Source of the DNA: a virus
DNA length: 26,207 bases
Virus record (IMG/VR): IMGVR_UViG_3300048922_000036
Coordinates: 1-26,207 of that record
Direction: 5' to 3' (one strand)
Positions 23,601 through 26,207 of the stretch are shown here, one piece after another; the stretch's first letter is position 1; the number at the start of each line of letters is the position of its first letter. A program made the position numbers and the translations under genes. The notes below the pieces were generated by a model, which saw only the letters and a program-made list of their open reading frames with translations, searched no databases and was not told the DNA's origin.

Positions 23601-24185
23601 ACCATCCAAACGGTCATTGCCGAGGGCGATCGCGCGCTGGCCAGCCGTGTGGATCAGGTGCAGGCATCCATCGGCGACGTGGACTTGACCGGCATCGAGG
23701 CCTCGGTACAGCAGGTGAGCCAGGCCGTGGTCGACCTCAACGGGCGGGTCAGCGCCACGTACACCGTCAAGGCGCAGATCACCAGCGCTGGCCAGATTTA
23801 CATGGCCGGCATGGGTATCGGTGTCGAGCAACAGCCCGACGGCACCTACCAGAGTCAGATCCTGTTCCAAGCCGATCGCTTTGCGCTGATCAACGTGGTC
23901 AACGGACAGGTGACGTCACCCTTCGTCATCCAAGGCGGGCAGACCTTCATCAGCCAGGCGCTGATTGGCACGGGCTGGATCCAGGACGCGATGATCGGGA
24001 ATGTGATCCAGTCGACCGCCGTTGGCGCTGGTGGGCTGCCTCGTTGGAAGCTGGACAAGAATGCCTCCCTGACTATGCGCGGGGTGAATGCCAACGGGGG
24101 CTTCATGGAGCTGACCGACAGCGCGCTGCGCTTCTGGAACAGCGCGGGCAACGTGGCGTTGATCGAGCTCGGGGAGCTGCAGTAA
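20664..24185 (+). CDS. J: host-specificity / central tail tip protein J
   Basis: A 1173-residue protein similar in size and layout to lambda J (1132 residues). The N-terminal hub contains LRSIARARLLDFIAEGELRGL and IYLDQVPIQNGDGTMNFQGV, then the large tail-hub domain with YRVWGRIIRIPSNYNP and the DRFGLGHRI region (about residues 250-320). Fibronectin type III-like modules follow at about 640-840, after PSVQPPPTNVRLSSHS. Near residues 878-915 is a short Y-T-N-G-Q-T-V-I-Y-N-G-R-I-Y-S segment ending NWKDVG that looks like a CBM5/12-type carbohydrate-binding module. The end has coiled-coil and DUF1983-type central fibre sequence. It trimerises at the tail tip and contacts the host receptor. Confidence 0.95.
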   Translation: MNPPVDLRVPGKELALATACRDLVGAGGKGGSNARTPVETPDSLRSIARARLLDFIAEGELRGLVAGNQSIYLDQVPIQNGDGTMNFQGVRVETRSGTQDQEHIAGFPSVENEIAVNVELRSDSPVVRTATGADLSAVRVRLAVPALQKIDTSNGDTNGYSIGYAIDLATNGGPYSTVLSSAFTGKTTTQYERSHRIDLPAGSQWQIRIRRLTPNANSGTVSDTVNVLSMTEVIDAKLRYPNCALAAVEVDASQFQNIPTRSYRVWGRIIRIPSNYNPLTRDYSGVWDGTFKTGWTSNPAWAFFDIVTNDRFGLGHRIPLDWVDKWRLYQIAQYCDQLVSDGQGNMEPRFTCSLYMQTRADAYRVLQDMASIFRGISFYAAGQVMASADMPADPVFTYTQANVIDGRFTYEGTGRKARHTVALVSWTDPDDFGRQKVEPVQYMPGVQRYGIQQTEVTAVGCHSRSQAQRIGNHILYTESLETETVSFAVGLDVLNCMPGDVIQVADPARAGRRNGGRVKSATADTLLLDKLPEVIAPGDTLRATLPTGKTQARTVESITGNVVKVTAPWSAVPVAQSVWSLESAELALQQFRVVAIAETPITEDEGITFRVTALKHVPGKYAAIDDGTRLELPPVSIIPPSVQPPPTNVRLSSHSVIDQGIASHVLTIEWDAADKAIAYDVEWRRDDLDWVRAGRVATASIEVRGIYAGNYLARVRAVNALNAVSQPTMSALTAITGKTEPPPALTSLTTSSDVFSIGLAWAFPNGATDTQRTEIWYGPSPDRAAAIKLGDFAFPQARHQINGLAAGARFYFWGRLVDRSANIGPWYPATTGIMGEASTDQSKYDEYFSGRISESALGQDLLSKIDSIDQLVPLIWDEDASYTNGQTVIYNGRIYSWEASAAGNETPPGTNWKDVGQAIADAGAIVGRVDQLEMDIIDLDGEVSAQGQKVDGMFAQLDAQGAGDTDWGAGSTTVYAGTVTIQTVIAEGDRALASRVDQVQASIGDVDLTGIEASVQQVSQAVVDLNGRVSATYTVKAQITSAGQIYMAGMGIGVEQQPDGTYQSQILFQADRFALINVVNGQVTSPFVIQGGQTFISQALIGTGWIQDAMIGNVIQSTAVGAGGLPRWKLDKNASLTMRGVNANGGFMELTDSALRFWNSAGNVALIELGELQ

Positions 24186-24478
24186 TGGTCATGGGTTTCC
24201 GCCAGCGGGATCCATCGGGGAACTTGCTGGTGGATATCACGACCCGCATGCCCCGCATCATGGGGAGAGTCGCAATCAGCCCTGGAGTCAGCGGTTCGGT
24301 GTCCGTGCCAGCGAGTGGCACCAACCCGCTGTTCTACTGGTTCAATGCCTCCGCCGCACAGCCTGATTTCAACGCGTCACCCAAGTTCACCGACAACGGC
24401 ACGGTCATCTCTTGGACATTCGGCGCGGCGAACGCTGCCTACAACCGTGGTGGTTCGCTGGTCTATGGGAGGTACTGA
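24185..24478 (+). CDS. small tail-tip-associated protein of unknown function
   Basis: A 97-residue protein whose ATG overlaps the J stop (TAATG). It begins VMGFRQRDPSGNLLVDITTRMPRIMG, a pattern found at the start of many small proteins encoded after J in lambda-like phages. The remainder is beta-type and rich in Gly, Asn and Ser. The opening resembles the next protein's (ARIRNEGGSLVQIDPGWECLAM), suggesting the two are distant relatives or alternative parts of one structure. No enzymatic motif is visible. Probably a virion or fibre-accessory component. Confidence 0.75.
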   Translation: MVMGFRQRDPSGNLLVDITTRMPRIMGRVAISPGVSGSVSVPASGTNPLFYWFNASAAQPDFNASPKFTDNGTVISWTFGAANAAYNRGGSLVYGRY

Positions 24479-24481
24479 GTA

Positions 24482-25219
24482 ATGGTCGTAGGCGCGCGCA
24501 TTCGAAACGAAGGAGGTTCTCTGGTCCAGATCGATCCGGGCTGGGAATGCCTGGCAATGAAGATCGGGCCCATGACCGTCCAGACGGTCTCCTTCACTGC
24601 ACCGGGCAATGGGGGTAAGACATATGGCCGGGCAGTCATCACGGTTGGCGGCTGCAACGAACCAATCCTGGCGCTGGCCTGTGCCGGCGCCTTCGTTGGC
24701 GTCATGCGAAAGACGCAGTCGGGCACGACCTTCGAGTGGGAGCTGGTGACCGATGTGGTTGGCGCAGTCGTCACGTACTGGGTGTTCGACACCACAGACG
24801 TGGCAGCCATGCAGTTCATCAGCACGAAGGGTCTGCGCATCCGCAACCCGGCTAACAACCGGGTGATCTTCGACTCGCGCTACAAGTACATGCGGATTGT
24901 TCAAATGGTCAGCGTGACCGCCGGCACGGTGGTCACGAATCAACCAGTCGCGCTGACGTCAGGCTACGCGGTGGGGGTATCTACGACGGGGCTCTACACC
25001 ATGGTTACTGGCGGGCCAGTTGGTGGTGGTCCCTCATGGCTTGTAAACACTTCGGGCTACGTGGTTGGCGTTCGGACCAACAGCAATGGAACCATCAGTG
25101 TGACGTTGATCAACCTGCGACTGAGCATTACCGATGGACAGTCCCCGCCTTATCCCCAAACGGGCTTGATGGGCGACAACACGCTGACGGGGCTGATCCT
25201 CGATATGCGCAACTATTAG
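24482..25219 (+). CDS. tail-tip-associated protein of unknown function
   Basis: A 245-residue protein, last gene of the rightward late operon, with GGGAGG upstream of ATG 24482. The N-terminal 150 residues are mixed beta-type (MVVGARIRNEGGSLVQIDPGW, then AVITVGGCNEPILALACAGAF and GLRIRNPANNRVIFDSRYKYMRIV). The last phrase recurs in phage proteins found after J. The C-terminal part is Gly/Thr/Ser-rich, like a fibre tip. No signal peptide or enzyme motif is visible. Its stop overlaps by four bases the stop of the gene on the opposite strand, so the operon ends convergently here without a clear terminator between. Confidence 0.75.
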   Translation: MVVGARIRNEGGSLVQIDPGWECLAMKIGPMTVQTVSFTAPGNGGKTYGRAVITVGGCNEPILALACAGAFVGVMRKTQSGTTFEWELVTDVVGAVVTYWVFDTTDVAAMQFISTKGLRIRNPANNRVIFDSRYKYMRIVQMVSVTAGTVVTNQPVALTSGYAVGVSTTGLYTMVTGGPVGGGPSWLVNTSGYVVGVRTNSNGTISVTLINLRLSITDGQSPPYPQTGLMGDNTLTGLILDMRNY

Positions 25220-25650
25220 CGGATGGTGCGGGGGCGCTTTACCACGCCGTCCTGGTGCTTCACCGACCAAGGCGTAACGAGATATCCCGCGCGCTGCCAG
25301 TTCATCTGCGAGAAGTGGTTCTCGCGCTTGTCTACGGCCGTTCCATTCACCAGCACGTAGGGCTGTGCGGTCTTCGGCAGATCGCAGGTGCTGGTGTACC
25401 CATCGGTCTTGACCTTGACGATGTATGGGCCACTTCCCTCGATCTGGCCGCATACCGTGGCACGCGCGTCCTCCGACGCTTGCAGGGCGCGGGGGGCGAC
25501 GCGCACGACGAAATCGTCCAACGTCTCGCCGGGGTTCGACTCTTCCTGGTATAGATCCACGGTGCGACCGTGGATGATGCCAGTATCTGCGGCCGCTGCA
25601 CTTCCTGCGGCGGCGATGGCGAGTAGGGTGGTAATCAGCACTGCGCGCAT
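25216..25650 (-). CDS. small secreted protein of unknown function
   Basis: A 144-residue protein with a clear Sec signal peptide (MRAVLITTLLAIAAAGSAAAA, cleavage before DTG). The mature part (about 120 residues) has two cysteines (in ATVCGQIE and TSTCDLPK) that could form a disulfide, and ends in basic residues KRPRTIR. I do not recognise a family. The start is the ATG whose first base is at 25650, because GGAG lies 6 bases upstream on this strand; the longer start at 25662 would include that site. It is the opposite orientation to the phage late genes, overlaps the last tail-gene stop, and lies beside SRAP. It is a candidate lysogenic-conversion gene. Confidence 0.75.
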   Translation of the reverse strand: MRAVLITTLLAIAAAGSAAAADTGIIHGRTVDLYQEESNPGETLDDFVVRVAPRALQASEDARATVCGQIEGSGPYIVKVKTDGYTSTCDLPKTAQPYVLVNGTAVDKRENHFSQMNWQRAGYLVTPWSVKHQDGVVKRPRTIR

Positions 25651-25662
25651 AACGCTCTCCAT

Positions 25663-25681
25663 GTGTTGTTTCGAACAACAC
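25663..25681. repeat. 19-bp inverted repeat upstream of secreted-protein gene
   Basis: GTGTTGTT (25663-25670), TCG, AACAACAC (25674-25681): perfect eight-base arms. It lies 13 bases before the start of the secreted-protein gene on the minus strand, so it could be an operator or a 5' leader hairpin next to the ribosome site. No convincing -35/-10 pair was found around it. Confidence 0.5.
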
Positions 25682-25694
25682 CAGCGTAGCGGCT

Positions 25695-25711
25695 AAAAAA
25701 GGCGATCGCCT
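25695..25711 (-). terminator. weak terminator-like palindrome downstream of SRAP gene
   Basis: The palindrome AGGCGATCGCCT (25700-25711) is followed on the minus strand by five more T (25699-25695). As a hairpin it has only four stem pairs around GATC, so termination is uncertain. A second stem on the plus strand, CGCGA (25713-25717) with TCGCG (25725-25729) then TTTT, faces the other way. Confidence 0.3.
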
Positions 25712-25746
25712 GCGCGAGAACCATTCGCGTTTTCGGTGCGCGAATG

Positions 25747-26207
25747 TCAGGCCACTGCGTCCAGCAATTCCGCGCGGTTGTTCCTCGGTGTGTTCATTGC
25801 ACGGCTGACGCGATAGGCCTCCATCGCCGGTGGCTCGCTGGCCAGCAGCATCGCCATCGCGTCGTCGGGATCGGCCGCCAGCCACTCATCGGCTTGGCCG
25901 GCGGTCAGCCACACCGGCATCCGGTCGTGGATATCGGCCGACACGCCACTGCTGTCACCGGTGATCACGGTGAATGTGCCCAGGTTGTCCGGGTCGAGCA
26001 GGGGGCTGGTGTCTTCCCACAGGCCGGCCGCCAGCAGCGGTCCGGTCGCGTGGATGAACCACGGATCCTTCTTGCCGTCTTCGGGGTTCACCGACCACTC
26101 GTAGTACCCGGCCATGGGGATCAGGCAGCGGCGCTTCTTGAACGCGGATCGGAATGCTGGCTTGGTGGCCACCGTCTCGATGCGGGCGTTGATCGTGGAG
26201 CTCTGCA
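25747..26207 (-). CDS. SRAP/YedK-type DNA-protein crosslinking protein (5' part outside window)
   Basis: At least 152 residues of a SOS response-associated peptidase-family protein, running off the window end. In bacteria YedK (HMCES in animals) forms a covalent link to abasic sites in single-stranded DNA. Visible family blocks are N-A-R-x-E-T-V-A-x-K-P-A-F-R, RRCLIPMAGYYEW with the catalytic-site glutamate in the Y-Y-E-W, FTVITGDSSG, and IHDRMPVWL with the conserved histidine. The N-terminal Cys2 nucleophile lies beyond the edge and cannot be checked. The C-terminus is intact. Same strand as the secreted-protein gene, 96 bases upstream of it. It may be phage-borne or the first host gene. Confidence 0.9.
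   Translation of the reverse strand, partial: QSSTINARIETVATKPAFRSAFKKRRCLIPMAGYYEWSVNPEDGKKDPWFIHATGPLLAAGLWEDTSPLLDPDNLGTFTVITGDSSGVSADIHDRMPVWLTAGQADEWLAADPDDAMAMLLASEPPAMEAYRVSRAMNTPRNNRAELLDAVA

Noticed and set aside
21447-23870. Minus-strand open frame of 807 residues opposite J
   Set aside because: Same artefact of high GC; residue composition (His, Arg, Val, Asp rich) is typical of antisense frames and J is clearly real.
25700-25711. GGCGATCGCC palindrome resembling the cyanobacterial HIP1 motif
   Set aside because: Single copy in a proteobacterial phage context; coincidental, more likely part of a weak hairpin.
1-26207. CRISPR arrays, insertion sequences or integrase/attachment site
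   Set aside because: No regularly spaced repeats, transposase or integrase coding sequence was seen in the window.

Overview
The window looks like most of the late half of a temperate lambda-like siphovirus, probably a prophage, from a GC-rich gammaproteobacterium. The high GC content, the GTG/TTG starts and the general look of the proteins suggest Stenotrophomonas/Xanthomonas (Lysobacteraceae); this host guess is an inference without a database search. Integrase, repressor and replication genes are not in the window, and both ends cut through genes.

Layout. 1-2240 is the end of the early/middle region. It is a tightly overlapping operon with an RMF-like small protein, a Ref-type RecA-dependent nuclease, two unknown proteins, a RusA-type Holliday junction resolvase and a divergent Q-like antiterminator. 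2249-3338 is a ParA-family ATPase with its own promoter and visibly lower GC, sitting like a moron between Q and the late genes. 3330-3419 holds a good sigma70 promoter inside a symmetric dyad, followed within about 15 nt of the predicted start by an intrinsic terminator. This is the arrangement expected for a Q-controlled late promoter. 3492-4749 is the lysis cassette: a lambda R-type transglycosylase, a membrane/coiled-coil protein that may be the holin, and Rz with Rz1 nested in another frame. 4749-7376 is packaging: an HNH protein, a candidate cos/terminase-binding region with repeated CTGAAC, and small and large terminase. 7373-12640 is an HK97-type head and connector module: portal, ClpP-like protease, capsid, adaptor, closure, gp10-like and tail-completion proteins. 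12650-24185 is a lambda-type tail module in the order V, G/GT, H, M, L, K, I, J.

Four features break up the standard tail order. There is a canonical -1 frameshift site (GGGAAAC plus hairpin) joining G to T. A strong intrinsic terminator lies directly before the tape measure gene. A tail-fibre plus assembly-chaperone cassette sits between M and L. A roughly 140-nt noncoding stretch between L and K has a perfect tRNA T-arm, a closed acceptor-like stem and its own terminator. Two small tail-tip-associated proteins follow J.

25216-26207 carries two genes on the opposite strand, converging on the tail operon: a small secreted protein and a SRAP/YedK-type abasic-site DNA-protein crosslinking protein that is cut by the window edge. 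They look like lysogenic-conversion or accessory genes.

How it works together: the Q-like protein would modify RNA polymerase at the late promoter, so that it reads through the leader terminator and the internal terminators (before tape measure and before K). Lysis, packaging, head and tail genes would then be made from one long transcript with many ATGA/TGATG overlaps coupling translation.
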